NCBI RefSeq assembly: GCF_020734105.1
Contig: NZ_JAJAFR010000003.1
Location: 248,001 to 312,000 of the forward strand
Direction: 5' to 3'
Length of the DNA: 64,000 nucleotides
DNA from: Alkalihalobacillus deserti
Lineage (GTDB): Bacteria > Bacillota > Bacilli > Bacillales > Bacillaceae_D
Of this stretch, positions 8,578-17,238 are shown piece after piece. The notes under the pieces are model-generated. The model made no database searches. It was given only the letters and a program-made list of their open reading frames with translations, and was not told the DNA's origin. The translations under genes were made by a program, and so were the position numbers. Every line of letters begins with the position of its first letter. Position 1 is the first letter of the stretch.

Positions 8578-9102
8578 ATGCGGTTACAAGATAAAAAAGT
8601 TATGGCGATTGTGGATGAAGAATTTGAAGATTTAGAACTTTGGTATCCTATCATGCGATTGCGTGAAGAAGGGGCTACGGTTCATATAGTAGGGGCCGAA
8701 AAAGGAAAAATGTACATAGGTAAATATGGGGTTCCTGCAACGACTGATTTCGCTTATACGGATGTTGAATCGGAGAATTATAATGGAATATTAGTTCCGG
8801 GAGGTTGGGCGCCAGACAAATTGCGTCGTTATAGTGAAGTGTTAAAGTTTGTAAAAGAGATGGATAAGGCAGAAAAACCAATTGGACAAATTTGTCATGC
8901 TGGTTGGGTACTCATCTCAGCAAAGATTTTAAAGGGAAGAACGGTTACAAGCACACCGGGAATCCGTGATGATATGGAAAATGCAGGAGCGAAGTGGCAA
9001 GATGAAGCAGTTGTGGTTGATGGTCATATTATTTCAAGCAGAAGACCTCCAGATTTACCTCCATATGCGAAGGCTTTTGCAGACGCTCTAGCTAATGAGT
9101 AG
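8578..9102 (+). CDS. DJ-1/PfpI family protein (class I glutamine amidotransferase-like)
   Basis: A 174-residue protein of the PfpI/YfkM type: VDEEFEDLELWYP near the N-terminus carries the conserved Glu, ILVPGGWAPDKLRR follows, and the nucleophile elbow is GQICHAG (Cys ~104). Members act as cysteine-dependent deglycases or chaperone-like stress proteins, or were annotated as intracellular proteases; which applies here is not visible. No signal peptide. AATAGGAGTG precedes the ATG. RNase Z begins 9 bases downstream, so the two may share a transcript. Confidence 0.88.
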   Translation: MRLQDKKVMAIVDEEFEDLELWYPIMRLREEGATVHIVGAEKGKMYIGKYGVPATTDFAYTDVESENYNGILVPGGWAPDKLRRYSEVLKFVKEMDKAEKPIGQICHAGWVLISAKILKGRTVTSTPGIRDDMENAGAKWQDEAVVVDGHIISSRRPPDLPPYAKAFADALANE

Positions 9103-9111
9103 GTGACGTTC

Positions 9112-10035
9112 ATGGAATTTCATTTTTTAGGAACGGGATCAGGAGTCCCATCAACAACTCGAAATGTAAGTGGTCTCGTTGTTCGTTTTTTACAAAAGAA
9201 AAGTACTCAATGGTTGTTTGATTGTGGGGAAGCGACACAACATCAAATCCTCCATAGCCCCATTACATTATCAAAAATTGAACGTATTTTTATTAGTCAT
9301 CTTCACGGAGACCATTTATTTGGATTGCCTGGTTTATTATGCTCTCGTTCAGCTCAAGGGGCTAAAACATCTTTAACTATTTATGGACCTCTTGGAATCG
9401 AAACCTTTGTAGAGACAGCATTAAACGTTTCTAAATCTTACCTTGGCTATGAAGTAATATATGTCATTGTTGAAGAGGGGATAATTTTTCAAGATCATTT
9501 GACCACCGTCGAGGCTTTGGAATTGGATCATGTCATGCCTAGTTTTGCCTTTAAAATCATTGAAGCTGATAAGCCTGGTTCATTAGAAGTTGAAAAGTTA
9601 AAGGAGCTAGGAGTAGAGCCAGGTCCTATTTTCCAAAAAATCAAAAACGGAGAAGTCATTGAGCTCGAAGACGGAACACACATAAATGGTCTAGATTTTA
9701 TAGGTAAAAACAAAAAAGGGCGTGTCATCGTTGTTGCAGGAGACACAAGACCCTTAAAGAAAATGAAAGAGTTTTCTCAAGGGATAGACCTCCTTATTCA
9801 TGAAGGTACATTTCGTGAAGATAAAAAAAGTCATGCTGATCAATTTGGACATTCAACGGTTTCTGATGTTGCTTTTTTAGCAAAGGAGGCTAATGTGGGT
9901 CAATTGATCTTGACTCATATAAGTTCACGCTATGTAGGGGAAGAAGAAGGCTTACTGGAAGAAGCTCAACGGACTTTTGCTCACTCTCTTATTGCGTCTG
10001 ATTTAATGGTATACAAGTTAATGAATAACACATGA
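9112..10035 (+). CDS. rnz: Ribonuclease Z (tRNase Z)
   Basis: A metallo-beta-lactamase-fold endonuclease that removes the 3' trailer of CCA-less tRNA precursors. The N-terminus MEFHFLGTGSGVPS, the zinc motif SHLHGDHLFGLPG, VVAGDTRP and LTHISSRY near the C-terminus are all diagnostic of RNase Z. Translation from ATG at 9112, preceded by AGGTGA, gives 307 residues, as in B. subtilis. The in-frame GTG at 9103 overlaps this binding site and is not favoured. Confidence 0.96.
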   Translation: MEFHFLGTGSGVPSTTRNVSGLVVRFLQKKSTQWLFDCGEATQHQILHSPITLSKIERIFISHLHGDHLFGLPGLLCSRSAQGAKTSLTIYGPLGIETFVETALNVSKSYLGYEVIYVIVEEGIIFQDHLTTVEALELDHVMPSFAFKIIEADKPGSLEVEKLKELGVEPGPIFQKIKNGEVIELEDGTHINGLDFIGKNKKGRVIVVAGDTRPLKKMKEFSQGIDLLIHEGTFREDKKSHADQFGHSTVSDVAFLAKEANVGQLILTHISSRYVGEEEGLLEEAQRTFAHSLIASDLMVYKLMNNT

Positions 10036-10087
10036 GGAAGATGTGCAAAGTAAGATCAGGAATTCAACTACTCTAGGAGGAATGATC

Positions 10088-10348
10088 ATGGCAGAGCGCA
10101 CTCATGTTGCACAGTTTCTTGAAGAAGTAGAAATGACATTGCAGGGAGCACAACAGGTTTTTAACGACTCACAACGTGTTGAAGCAGGTGATCTAGAGGA
10201 TTATACAAAAGTACAAACTCAATTACAACAATTAGATGATGAGCTTGATACACTTTTACATGCGGCTACACCAGAGCAACGCGATGAATTATATCGTGCC
10301 CAACTTCAAGTCCATCAGATGCAAAACCATTTTATTCTTAAGCGTTAG
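10088..10348 (+). CDS. ytzC: YtzC family protein (DUF2524)
   Basis: An 86-residue, helical, Gln/Glu-rich cytosolic protein whose pattern (paired helices, LYRAQLQVHQMQNHFIL end) resembles YtzC/DUF2524 of Bacillus, function unknown. ATG at 10088 is seven bases after AGGAGG; ATG at 10082 is too close and the more distal in-frame starts lack a site. It lies 52 bases after rnz and ends in a strong terminator. Confidence 0.65.
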   Translation: MAERTHVAQFLEEVEMTLQGAQQVFNDSQRVEAGDLEDYTKVQTQLQQLDDELDTLLHAATPEQRDELYRAQLQVHQMQNHFILKR

Positions 10349-10351
10349 TCG

Positions 10352-10380
10352 AAAGCGAGCATCATGGATGCTCGCTTTTA
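10352..10380 (+). terminator. Terminator after the YtzC-like gene
   Basis: Perfect 12-bp stem AAAGCGAGCATC / GATGCTCGCTTT with a 3-base loop and T tail. Confidence 0.9.
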
Positions 10381-10478
10381 TGATTCAAAACAAAGAAGAT
10401 AGCTATACATAAATCACTACCCGAGCATTTCTCATTATTTTCTGGTAAAATAGATCTTAATGAAATGAGGGGAAATAG

Positions 10479-10835
10479 ATGGAGGAGATTGTAAGTAGCG
10501 GACTGAATAAAAAGTTATCAGCTAGGGAACCACTAACGATTGTTTTTGTTTACACTCCACTATGTGGCACATGTAAATTGGCAGAGGGTATGTTGCGGGT
10601 TATCCAGTCTAGTTTTGATTCACTACCTATGTTTTCTCTAAATATTAATCATTCGCCAGCTTTTGCGCAACAGTGGAAAATAAAAAGTGTTCCATGTTTA
10701 CTTGTGTTTCAAAAAGGGTTAGGGGTAGAAAGAATTTATGCATTTGGTTCGATTGGATTGGTGCATAACAAGTTAAAACCTTATGCTACTCTTTTGGCTT
10801 TACAAAAAACAGATAGGATTGAAAGGGGAAAATAA
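10479..10835 (+). CDS. Thioredoxin-like protein (YusE-like)
   Basis: A 118-residue cytosolic thioredoxin-fold protein with the active site YTPLCGTCKLAE (CxxC, Cys ~30 and ~33) and the cis-proline loop SVPCLLVF. The extra cysteine before the cis-proline is unusual. It resembles the thioredoxin-like YusE/YtpP proteins of Bacillus. It ends two bases before brxA and is almost certainly cotranscribed, which suggests a role in thiol redox control. Electron donor and target are not known. Confidence 0.8.
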   Translation: MEEIVSSGLNKKLSAREPLTIVFVYTPLCGTCKLAEGMLRVIQSSFDSLPMFSLNINHSPAFAQQWKIKSVPCLLVFQKGLGVERIYAFGSIGLVHNKLKPYATLLALQKTDRIERGK

Positions 10836-10837
10836 TT

Positions 10838-11275
10838 ATGTCAATGGCTTATGAAGAATACATGCGTCAAGTGGTTTTACCGATGAGGGCAGAATTAACG
10901 GAAAATGGTTTCAAAGAATTAACAACGGCTGAAGAAGTGGACCGATATATGGAGCAGGCAGATGGGACAACTTTGGTCGTCATCAATTCAGTCTGTGGAT
11001 GTGCAGCCGGTTTAGCACGACCATCCGTAGTTACTTCACTTCAACATGACAACACTCCAGATCATATCGTGACCGTCTTTGCGGGTCAAGATAAAGAAGC
11101 TACTGCGCAAATGCGATCTTATTTTTCAGAAATTCCGCCATCATCACCCTCAATGGCTCTTTTGAAAGGGAAAGAAGTGGTGCATTTCATTCCTCGTGAG
11201 CAAATTGAAGGGCAAACACCAGAAAGCATTATTCGTAATTTGGCGATGGCTTATAACGAACATTGTAGTAAATAA
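10838..11275 (+). CDS. brxA: Bacilliredoxin BrxA (YphP family)
   Basis: The sequence begins MSMAYEEYMRQ and contains VVINSVCGCAAGLARP, whose CGC motif is the active site of BrxA/BrxB. Bacilliredoxins remove bacillithiol from S-bacillithiolated proteins. The length (145 aa) equals B. subtilis YphP and large parts look nearly identical. It forms a two-gene unit with the upstream thioredoxin-like gene. Its presence implies that the organism makes bacillithiol. Confidence 0.95.
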   Translation: MSMAYEEYMRQVVLPMRAELTENGFKELTTAEEVDRYMEQADGTTLVVINSVCGCAAGLARPSVVTSLQHDNTPDHIVTVFAGQDKEATAQMRSYFSEIPPSSPSMALLKGKEVVHFIPREQIEGQTPESIIRNLAMAYNEHCSK

Positions 11276-11280
11276 GTTGA

Positions 11281-11319
11281 AAAAAGGTGACTCTATCTAT
11301 ATGAGAGTCACCATTTTTT
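11281..11319 (+). terminator. Terminator after brxA
   Basis: Stem GGTGACTCT / AGAGTCACC with an A run before and six T residues after; it lies between brxA and the next redox gene. Confidence 0.9.
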
Positions 11320-11337
11320 GTAGAGGATGATTAGACA

Positions 11338-11763
11338 ATGAAAAAAGCACCTATTTTTACTTTGCCTACTGTACAAGAAGGAAGTTGGTCACTTGAAAAT
11401 GCTACTAAGAAAGTGACTATGTTAACATTCTGGACGTCTTGGTGTCCAGATTCACAAAGAGATTTACAAGCGAAACATACTTTATATGAGTCTCTCCATA
11501 CAGACGATCTCGAAATGCTCATGATCCATGTAACTGGAAGAGATCCGGATGTCGATATATCAACATTCCTTGACGAGTATAACTATTTGTTTCCTGTTTT
11601 AAAAGACGATGGAACAAAAGTCTATGATCAGTATCATTGTATGGGTGTTCCAACAACCGTTCTTATTGATGAAAATAAAAACATTGCTTTTGTCTATCAC
11701 GATAAGTCAACAATCATGGATGTTATGAAAGGTGTAGCATCGTTACTAGGAACAGATCGTTAA
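11338..11763 (+). CDS. TlpA/redoxin-like thioredoxin-fold protein
   Basis: A 141-residue protein without signal peptide. KKAPIFTLPTVQEGSWSL is a typical redoxin start and FWTSWCPDSQRDL holds the active site. The second cysteine of CxxC is replaced by serine (CPDS), so a dithiol mechanism is unlikely; a monothiol peroxidase or bacillithiol-linked activity is possible. The cis-proline is in GVPTTVLIDE. Its last 4 bases overlap the converging phosphoesterase gene. Third thiol-redox gene in a row. Confidence 0.82.
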   Translation: MKKAPIFTLPTVQEGSWSLENATKKVTMLTFWTSWCPDSQRDLQAKHTLYESLHTDDLEMLMIHVTGRDPDVDISTFLDEYNYLFPVLKDDGTKVYDQYHCMGVPTTVLIDENKNIAFVYHDKSTIMDVMKGVASLLGTDR

Positions 11764-12482
11764 GGTCTTACCCCGTAAAATATAACTCGTCCCATCGTTT
11801 CAATATTTGGATATCCACCTTGCTTATAGATCTCTACAACATGCTCGCGATTATAAGGTACACGATTAAGATGGAGACGATGTCTACCTTCTTCTATGTC
11901 AGCAATTAAATAAGAAGCAAGTGGATGTCCGTCAAACGGCATTCCAACACTGCCAGTATTGACGACATTTTTACCATGCATCGATCTAATATAAGGATGG
12001 TGGATATGCCCATAGACATAAAGGTCAGCGTCATCACGTTGCATGATTGTTTCTTCAATCTTAGAAGTATCATCGGCCAATACAACATCGAATAAACTTG
12101 TTGGAGTAGCATGAAACGCATGAACGATTGAATCTAATCCTTCTTCAAGTACTAATTCAGTCGGAAGATTTTTTAAGTAGTTTAGATCAGCCTCATTAAG
12201 ACGTTGAAGCGACCAGTCACGCTCCTGGTTCATAATTTCAAGAGAACTTTCGGGAACCTCACCAGGATGAATTCCTCGAACGAGCCATTCATCAGCGTTT
12301 CCTTTGATTACATCAGCGTCCAAGCTACGAACAATGTCTAAAACACGTTTCGGCTCTGGACCACGAAAGCATAAATCTCCAAGAAAGCAAATCCTATCTA
12401 CTTGCTGTATGTGTACATCTCTTAATACAGCTTCTAAAGCAGTAGCATTTCCATGAATATCAGACAAAAAAGCTATTCTCAT
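11760..12482 (-). CDS. Metallophosphoesterase (calcineurin-like)
   Basis: Motifs of the binuclear metallophosphoesterase superfamily appear in order: SDIHGN (residue ~7), GDLCFRGP, KGNADEW, and VYGHIHHPYIR near residue 165, with VVNTGSVGMP after it. The C-terminus lacks other domains. Such YfcE/Metallophos-2 proteins are phosphodiesterases or phosphatases of mostly unknown substrate. Start ATG with AGGGAGGG upstream. The 3' end overlaps the redoxin gene by 4 bp on the other strand. Confidence 0.88.
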   Translation of the reverse strand: MRIAFLSDIHGNATALEAVLRDVHIQQVDRICFLGDLCFRGPEPKRVLDIVRSLDADVIKGNADEWLVRGIHPGEVPESSLEIMNQERDWSLQRLNEADLNYLKNLPTELVLEEGLDSIVHAFHATPTSLFDVVLADDTSKIEETIMQRDDADLYVYGHIHHPYIRSMHGKNVVNTGSVGMPFDGHPLASYLIADIEEGRHRLHLNRVPYNREHVVEIYKQGGYPNIETMGRVIFYGVRP

Positions 12483-12590
12483 ATGTGAACCCTCCCTTTC
12501 TTCTTAATTATAACAGACAAGTTTCAAAATTCACGTTTCAAATACTTATCATTTACGATTCATTTGTTTAACAAAGAATAAACCATGTGG

Positions 12591-12620
12591 TTGGCAGGAT
12601 TTTTACAGCTATGATAAGAT
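12591..12620 (+). promoter_or_regulatory. Possible sigma-A promoter of ypgR
   Basis: TTGGCA at 12591-12596, an 18-bp spacer and TAAGAT at 12615-12620, in the divergent region about 45 bases before ypgR. Confidence 0.4.
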
Positions 12621-12665
12621 CAAATAGAGATCATGATAGAAGAGTGAAGTGGAGGGTAAAAGCAA

Positions 12666-13793
12666 ATGCATATTACATCAATTGAACCAACACCAAGTCC
12701 AAATACAATGAAATTGACTTTAAGTGAGAGTCTTGGTGACAGTGCGAGAAATAGCTATACTGAAAAAAATAAAGATGAAGCCCCATCATACATACAACAA
12801 CTTTTTGAAATCGAGGGGGTTAAAGGGGTGTACCACGTTGCCGATTTTATTGCAATTGACCGTCATCCTAAAAAAGATTGGAAAGAAATCCTTCCTCAAG
12901 TACGAACTGTGTTTGGTGAAGATGTTGATGCTGCAACAGATGAAAATCAAGTAAATGATCACTTTGGCGAAGTAAATGTTGCTATTCAAATGTTTAAAGG
13001 AATCCCGATGCAAATTAAGTTGACAGATGGAGAACAAGAAAAAAGAGAAGGCTTGCCTGAGCGCTTTGTCGAAGCCATTGCCAAGGCTCAAAAGCCAGAT
13101 GACAATGTCGTGATGGCTCGAAAGTGGGTAGATAAAGGGGTACGATATGGTGAATTGGAGGACATCACGAAGGAGGTGGCTGATGAAATTTCAGCAGCTT
13201 ATTCCCAAGATCGTTTAAATGGACTTGTTGCGATGGCGAATGGAACTGAAAATATTCAAGTGGCTCAACGTGAACGTTTTATTGATGTGACACTAGCTAT
13301 GCTCGAGCAAGACGATTGGCGTGATCGCTATGCGGTATTAGAGCGTATGGACCCGAAGGAAAAAGATATTCCAGTTTTAGAAAAAGCATTACAAGATGAA
13401 AAAGCATCAATCAGACGCTTAGCAACGGTTTATTTTGGAATAATTGAAACCGAAAAAGTGTTACCTTATTTATATAAAGCTTTAAAAGATTCATCTGTAA
13501 CGGTACGTCGTACGGCTGGAGACTGTTTATCTGATTTAGGTAAAGCTGATGCCATTCCTGCCATGATAGAAGCCCTAAAAGATAAAAATAAATTAGTTCG
13601 TTGGCGCGCAGCGATGTTTCTTTATGAAGTAGGAGATGAAAGAGCTGTTAATCCTTTAAAAGAAGCTGAATCAGATCCAGAATTTGAGGTAGCTTTGCAA
13701 GTTAAAATGGCACTTGCTCGAATCGAAGGTGGAGAAGAAGCTAAGGGCTCTGTTTGGAAACAAATGACCGAATCACGAAAACATAACGATTAG
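12666..13793 (+). CDS. ypgR: YpgR-like protein: Nfu N-terminal domain plus HEAT repeats (conserved virulence factor C family)
   Basis: Residues 1-90 resemble the Nfu/NifU scaffold N-terminal domain (ITSIEPTPSPNTMKL, IEGVKGVYHVADFIAIDR), but no CxxC iron-sulfur Nfu domain follows. The middle resembles the conserved virulence factor C region, and the end (about 235-355) is an array of HEAT-like repeats (ASIRRLATVYFG, VTVRRTAGDCLSDLG, LVRWRAAMFLYEVG). Size (375 aa) equals B. subtilis YpgR (~377). Likely a scaffold or protein-interaction role; none proven. The next small gene starts 10 bases later. Confidence 0.87.
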   Translation: MHITSIEPTPSPNTMKLTLSESLGDSARNSYTEKNKDEAPSYIQQLFEIEGVKGVYHVADFIAIDRHPKKDWKEILPQVRTVFGEDVDAATDENQVNDHFGEVNVAIQMFKGIPMQIKLTDGEQEKREGLPERFVEAIAKAQKPDDNVVMARKWVDKGVRYGELEDITKEVADEISAAYSQDRLNGLVAMANGTENIQVAQRERFIDVTLAMLEQDDWRDRYAVLERMDPKEKDIPVLEKALQDEKASIRRLATVYFGIIETEKVLPYLYKALKDSSVTVRRTAGDCLSDLGKADAIPAMIEALKDKNKLVRWRAAMFLYEVGDERAVNPLKEAESDPEFEVALQVKMALARIEGGEEAKGSVWKQMTESRKHND

Positions 13794-13803
13794 AGGTGTT
13801 AAG

Positions 13804-14022
13804 ATGACAAAAGGAGAAGTCATATCGAAATTAGAAAGCCTAAGGATGGAAGATATGCTTGAATTGATTGAAGATGCTGAATCAGGTCACCTTGAAGAGT
13901 TAGAACTAGTTGAATCTATTGGCCTGCTCTATGATCGTGAACTAAATGAAGCTCTTTTGAATGTACTAAAAGACCTTGGTGTATCCATTGTATATGTAAC
14001 GGATGAGGAAGAAGAATCGTAA
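13804..14022 (+). CDS. Small acidic protein, resembles sigma-70 region 1.1 (72 aa)
   Basis: An acidic 72-residue protein with a GAGGTG ribosome binding site 5 bases before ATG. The ELIEDAESGHL.. stretch, central helices, LKDLGVSIVY and the EEEES tail follow the pattern of sigma-A region 1.1 (helix, G-x-LTYEEI, helix, LxxxGVELI, acidic end). The similarity is judged by eye and is weak. It lies between ypgR (10 bp) and ydbS (24 bp) and is probably cotranscribed with both. Function unknown. Confidence 0.7.
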   Translation: MTKGEVISKLESLRMEDMLELIEDAESGHLEELELVESIGLLYDRELNEALLNVLKDLGVSIVYVTDEEEES

Positions 14023-14046
14023 TATATAGAAGAGGGGGGCATTTAG

Positions 14047-14523
14047 TTGCGCCTTGAACCAACTCAATTTTTATCAAAAAAAGCATTATCATTATGGAGA
14101 CTACAAGCTTTTTTCGAGAGTTTATTTGTGGCGTTCGTCCCAAGCGGATATGGTGCCCTAATATATTTTTTTGATTTCCCGTTATGGATCTTATGGATAC
14201 TCATTATTGGTTATCTCTTATATTTAATTTTAACAACTTTAATCATACCGCCACTGCGCTGGAAACGTTGGCGGTATGATGTGCTCGCTGATAAAATTGA
14301 CCTTCAACGCGGCGTCTTTATTGTAAAACGTACTCTCATACCGATGGCAAGAGTTCAGCATGTCGATACGGAACAAGGACCGTTATCTAAAAGATATCAG
14401 TTAGCTGCTGTTTCCATATCTACAGCTGCAACCGTACATCGAATTCCTTCTTTAACAATTGAAGTTGCAGATGAATTACGTGATCGTATTGCTAAATTAG
14501 CAGCGGTGGCTGAAGATGAATAA
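14047..14523 (+). CDS. ydbS: YdbS-like bacterial PH-domain membrane protein
   Basis: Two transmembrane segments (about 18-35 and 43-66) are followed by a bacterial PH domain type 2 with LQRGVFIVKRTLIPMARVQHVDTEQGPL and ISTAATVHRIPSL, very close to B. subtilis YdbS. The TTG start at 14047 follows GAGGGGGGC and gives MRLEP, matching the MR..P start of relatives. It overlaps ydbT by 8 bases, so the two are translationally coupled. YdbS/YdbT have been linked to envelope stress and resistance to antimicrobial compounds in B. subtilis. Confidence 0.88.
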   Translation: MRLEPTQFLSKKALSLWRLQAFFESLFVAFVPSGYGALIYFFDFPLWILWILIIGYLLYLILTTLIIPPLRWKRWRYDVLADKIDLQRGVFIVKRTLIPMARVQHVDTEQGPLSKRYQLAAVSISTAATVHRIPSLTIEVADELRDRIAKLAAVAEDE

Positions 14524-16012
14524 TTTAAAAAGACTGCATATTGCGGCTATTTTTGTTTTATTTTTAACAGCTCTTCGAAGTTTTTTGCTTCCATTTATCC
14601 TAAGTTTTTTTCTTGGTAGTTCAAATGACCAGGTCGGTTTCTTTCGTTTTGAATACATATGGATTGGGATTCTTCTCTTTATATTCTTTCAAGGTATTGG
14701 TCATTGGCTCACGTTTAAATATCGGATCGTTGCTGGAGAATTATACATACAGAGAGGGATTTTTGTTAAAAAGAAACGATACATTCAACAACAAAAAGTT
14801 CAAAGCATTGATATTAGCGCAGGATTGTTTCAGCGGTTGTTCGGTCTGGTGAAACTGAAAGTGGAAACAGCGGGTGGCGGAGCTGAACCAGAGGTTAATT
14901 TTAGTGCTATAAGTAGAGAAGAGGCAGAAAATATACGCGCACAGTTACTTAGAAAGAATGAGTTTATTCACTCTGCATTCGATTTAGAAAAAGGAGTAGC
15001 AATTGAACGAATTGATGAAAAAGTCAACTATTCTTGGTTTTTGTCAAAAGGACATCTGCTTATAGCGGCATTAACGTCAAGTGGGATTGGGTTAACTATA
15101 TCTGCTGTCGCTGCATTATTTAGTCAAGTTGAGCAATTCTTACCTGAATCAATCTATGAGCAACTTTTTGGCATTTTTGCCGAGTCTGGAATGGCCCTTT
15201 TTTTAAGCTTAATTGCCATTGTTATATTCTTATCCTGGTGCATATCTTTTCTTGGAACGTTATTAAAATATGGAGGTTTTAAAATAGAAAAGCAAGGGGA
15301 AGAGCTTGTGATTTCAAGAGGATTAATGGAACAGCGACAATTAACCATCCATACTCACCGAGTAACAGCGATTCGAGTGGTTCGTAATGTATTTAGACAA
15401 CCGTTTGGTTTTGCAACGATATATGTAGAGAGCGCAGGTGGTGGTACAAATGACGAACAACTATCTACTGTTTTAATTCCACTTACACGAATGAAAGATA
15501 TCAAGGTTATTTTCGAGCAAATTTTACCGAATTACGCATTGGAATATCCAATACAATCGGTTCCTAAGAGAGCATTAATTCGTTTTTTAATTCGCAACAC
15601 CATTATCCCGCTAGTAGCGACTGTCTTAATAGGTTGGTTGGTTAATCCACTTGGCTATTATGGATTTTTCGTTGTAGCTATTTGTTTAATTTTCGGTTAT
15701 TTGAAATACTGTGATTCGGGAGCTGGCTTTGATCATTCACGGGTTTGGTTACGTTACCGTAAAGTCAGTCAAATCATGGTTATTTCAGAACGAAAAAAGA
15801 TTCAAGCAGTTGAAATAAAAACTTCTTTCTTTCAGAAACGAAGAGCTTTAACTAGTTTTCGTTTTTCGATCCTTTCAAGTGTAGTCGGAAAGTCATTTAT
15901 GGTTTTAGAGCTTGACAAAGATCATGCCAAATCTTTGCTAAAGTGGTTTTCGAGTAGTAAAAATAAAGAAAGAAATAAAAAAGCTGATCGGTACTCTGAG
16001 TGCAGAGAGTAA
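14516..16012 (+). CDS. ydbT: YdbT-like multi-PH-domain membrane protein
   Basis: About six transmembrane segments in pairs alternate with three PH-like units, each carrying a signature such as LYIQRGIFVKKKRYIQQQKVQSID (first), VISRGLMEQRQLTIHTHRVTAI (second) and a more diverged third near IMVISERKKIQAVEIK. Length 498 aa matches YdbT (~493). It overlaps ydbS by 8 bases. Expected to work with YdbS in the cytoplasmic membrane. The stop codon lies inside the terminator stem. Confidence 0.88.
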   Translation: MNNLKRLHIAAIFVLFLTALRSFLLPFILSFFLGSSNDQVGFFRFEYIWIGILLFIFFQGIGHWLTFKYRIVAGELYIQRGIFVKKKRYIQQQKVQSIDISAGLFQRLFGLVKLKVETAGGGAEPEVNFSAISREEAENIRAQLLRKNEFIHSAFDLEKGVAIERIDEKVNYSWFLSKGHLLIAALTSSGIGLTISAVAALFSQVEQFLPESIYEQLFGIFAESGMALFLSLIAIVIFLSWCISFLGTLLKYGGFKIEKQGEELVISRGLMEQRQLTIHTHRVTAIRVVRNVFRQPFGFATIYVESAGGGTNDEQLSTVLIPLTRMKDIKVIFEQILPNYALEYPIQSVPKRALIRFLIRNTIIPLVATVLIGWLVNPLGYYGFFVVAICLIFGYLKYCDSGAGFDHSRVWLRYRKVSQIMVISERKKIQAVEIKTSFFQKRRALTSFRFSILSSVVGKSFMVLELDKDHAKSLLKWFSSSKNKERNKKADRYSECRE

Positions 16013-16026
16013 CGATCAGCTTTTTT
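15977..16026 (+). terminator. Terminator overlapping the end of ydbT
   Basis: Perfect 14-bp stem (AAAAAAGCTGATCG / CGATCAGCTTTTTT) with an inner TACTCT..AGAGTA hairpin. Confidence 0.92.
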
Positions 16027-16119
16027 GCCGAGTGAAAAACGATGCTAACCGAATAAACTTGTCATAACGAATACTGTTTGAAAAAACAGGATATAGATTA
16101 CTATTTTATTCTATGATCT

Positions 16120-17106
16120 TTAGATCGAATATTCATTCGTATAAGTGACAATAGAGCGTGTACCTTGTTCCGATGTAAATTCAAACCGGTCATAAACTTT
16201 ATCATTTTTATATTTGTGTAATTCACGTTCATAGTGGTGTTGAACTAGGAATAATCCTTTAGTTCCACTGTATGTTAAGAAATTTACACCAGTGAAGGTC
16301 TTTTGGCCAACCGCATCCAACAGTTGAGATAAAAGTGAATTATGACATTCTACTAGATCTTCATGCTTCAGATGATGGTGTGCTAAGTTCTTTTCTAGAG
16401 AAGACAATGCTGCAGGTTCAAGTTCATTAAGAAGAATAACGTATGGGTCAAACTGTTCCTTTGCTATGATAAACACGGCACCTTCTTTTGGAGTGTACCT
16501 GACACCGTTATCAGAGAGAAAGGAACCATTAGTCTCGTAAACTCCGGTAACGATTTGATCTTTATTTTTCCACGAAATTTTAAATGGGCAATCTTGTAAG
16601 TCAAGTCGTTCATCCTGCTCGTCGACTAAGATGTAACGATCTCCATCATGATGAAATGTATATTCAATGAAATCAGTTTTCTCGTCTTCTATTTGTTGAT
16701 CATCGATAAGATTTAAATCAAGGCCTAAATCTCCTAAATACGTGAGGAACATCTTTTCTTTTTCTTCTATTAATCCTTGTTCTGCTTGCAAGTCTTTCAT
16801 GAAGATTTTGGCTGACTTTACTAAACTCTTTTCGTATGGTTCTGGTATTGCTTGCTCGAGATCAGCTGATAATTTAGCGCCATCGAACTCTAGTATTTGA
16901 TCTTCTTGGTAAGGAAGACGTGGTACTTGATTGTTGTTATGCTTAAAAACAGGGAGTTTCAAAACGGCTTTAATTTCAACGACTCCTCTCCAAGGTTTAC
17001 GTGGCTCGGTATGAATCTCTTTTAAGATAGCAGTATAACTGCCTGCTATTCCATCATCTACTTTTATAAATTTCCCTATTAATGTTTGTGCCTTTTTTCG
17101 GTCCAT
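16120..17106 (-). CDS. Conserved Bacillus protein, DUF2777-like
   Basis: A 328-residue soluble protein with no signal peptide or membrane segment. The N-terminus (RKKAQTLIGKFIKVDDGIAGSYTAILKEI, written in part) looks like a small beta-barrel that could bind nucleic acid or another partner, and the C-terminus is mixed alpha/beta. It recalls the DUF2777 family of Bacillus, function unknown; that assignment is tentative. No recognisable catalytic motif. It stands alone between ydbT (convergent) and the metallo-hydrolase gene. Confidence 0.7.
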   Translation of the reverse strand: MDRKKAQTLIGKFIKVDDGIAGSYTAILKEIHTEPRKPWRGVVEIKAVLKLPVFKHNNNQVPRLPYQEDQILEFDGAKLSADLEQAIPEPYEKSLVKSAKIFMKDLQAEQGLIEEKEKMFLTYLGDLGLDLNLIDDQQIEDEKTDFIEYTFHHDGDRYILVDEQDERLDLQDCPFKISWKNKDQIVTGVYETNGSFLSDNGVRYTPKEGAVFIIAKEQFDPYVILLNELEPAALSSLEKNLAHHHLKHEDLVECHNSLLSQLLDAVGQKTFTGVNFLTYSGTKGLFLVQHHYERELHKYKNDKVYDRFEFTSEQGTRSIVTYTNEYSI

Positions 17107-17238
17107 AAAAACCCCTCAATTCTACAACGGTCTTGATGCAAAACGCATTTAATCCATACTATTCCACTTTATTATAGTCGTCTCTATTTTCTTAAAGCAA
17201 GTCATTGCTCGCAATTATCATTAATTCAGAAAAAACAT

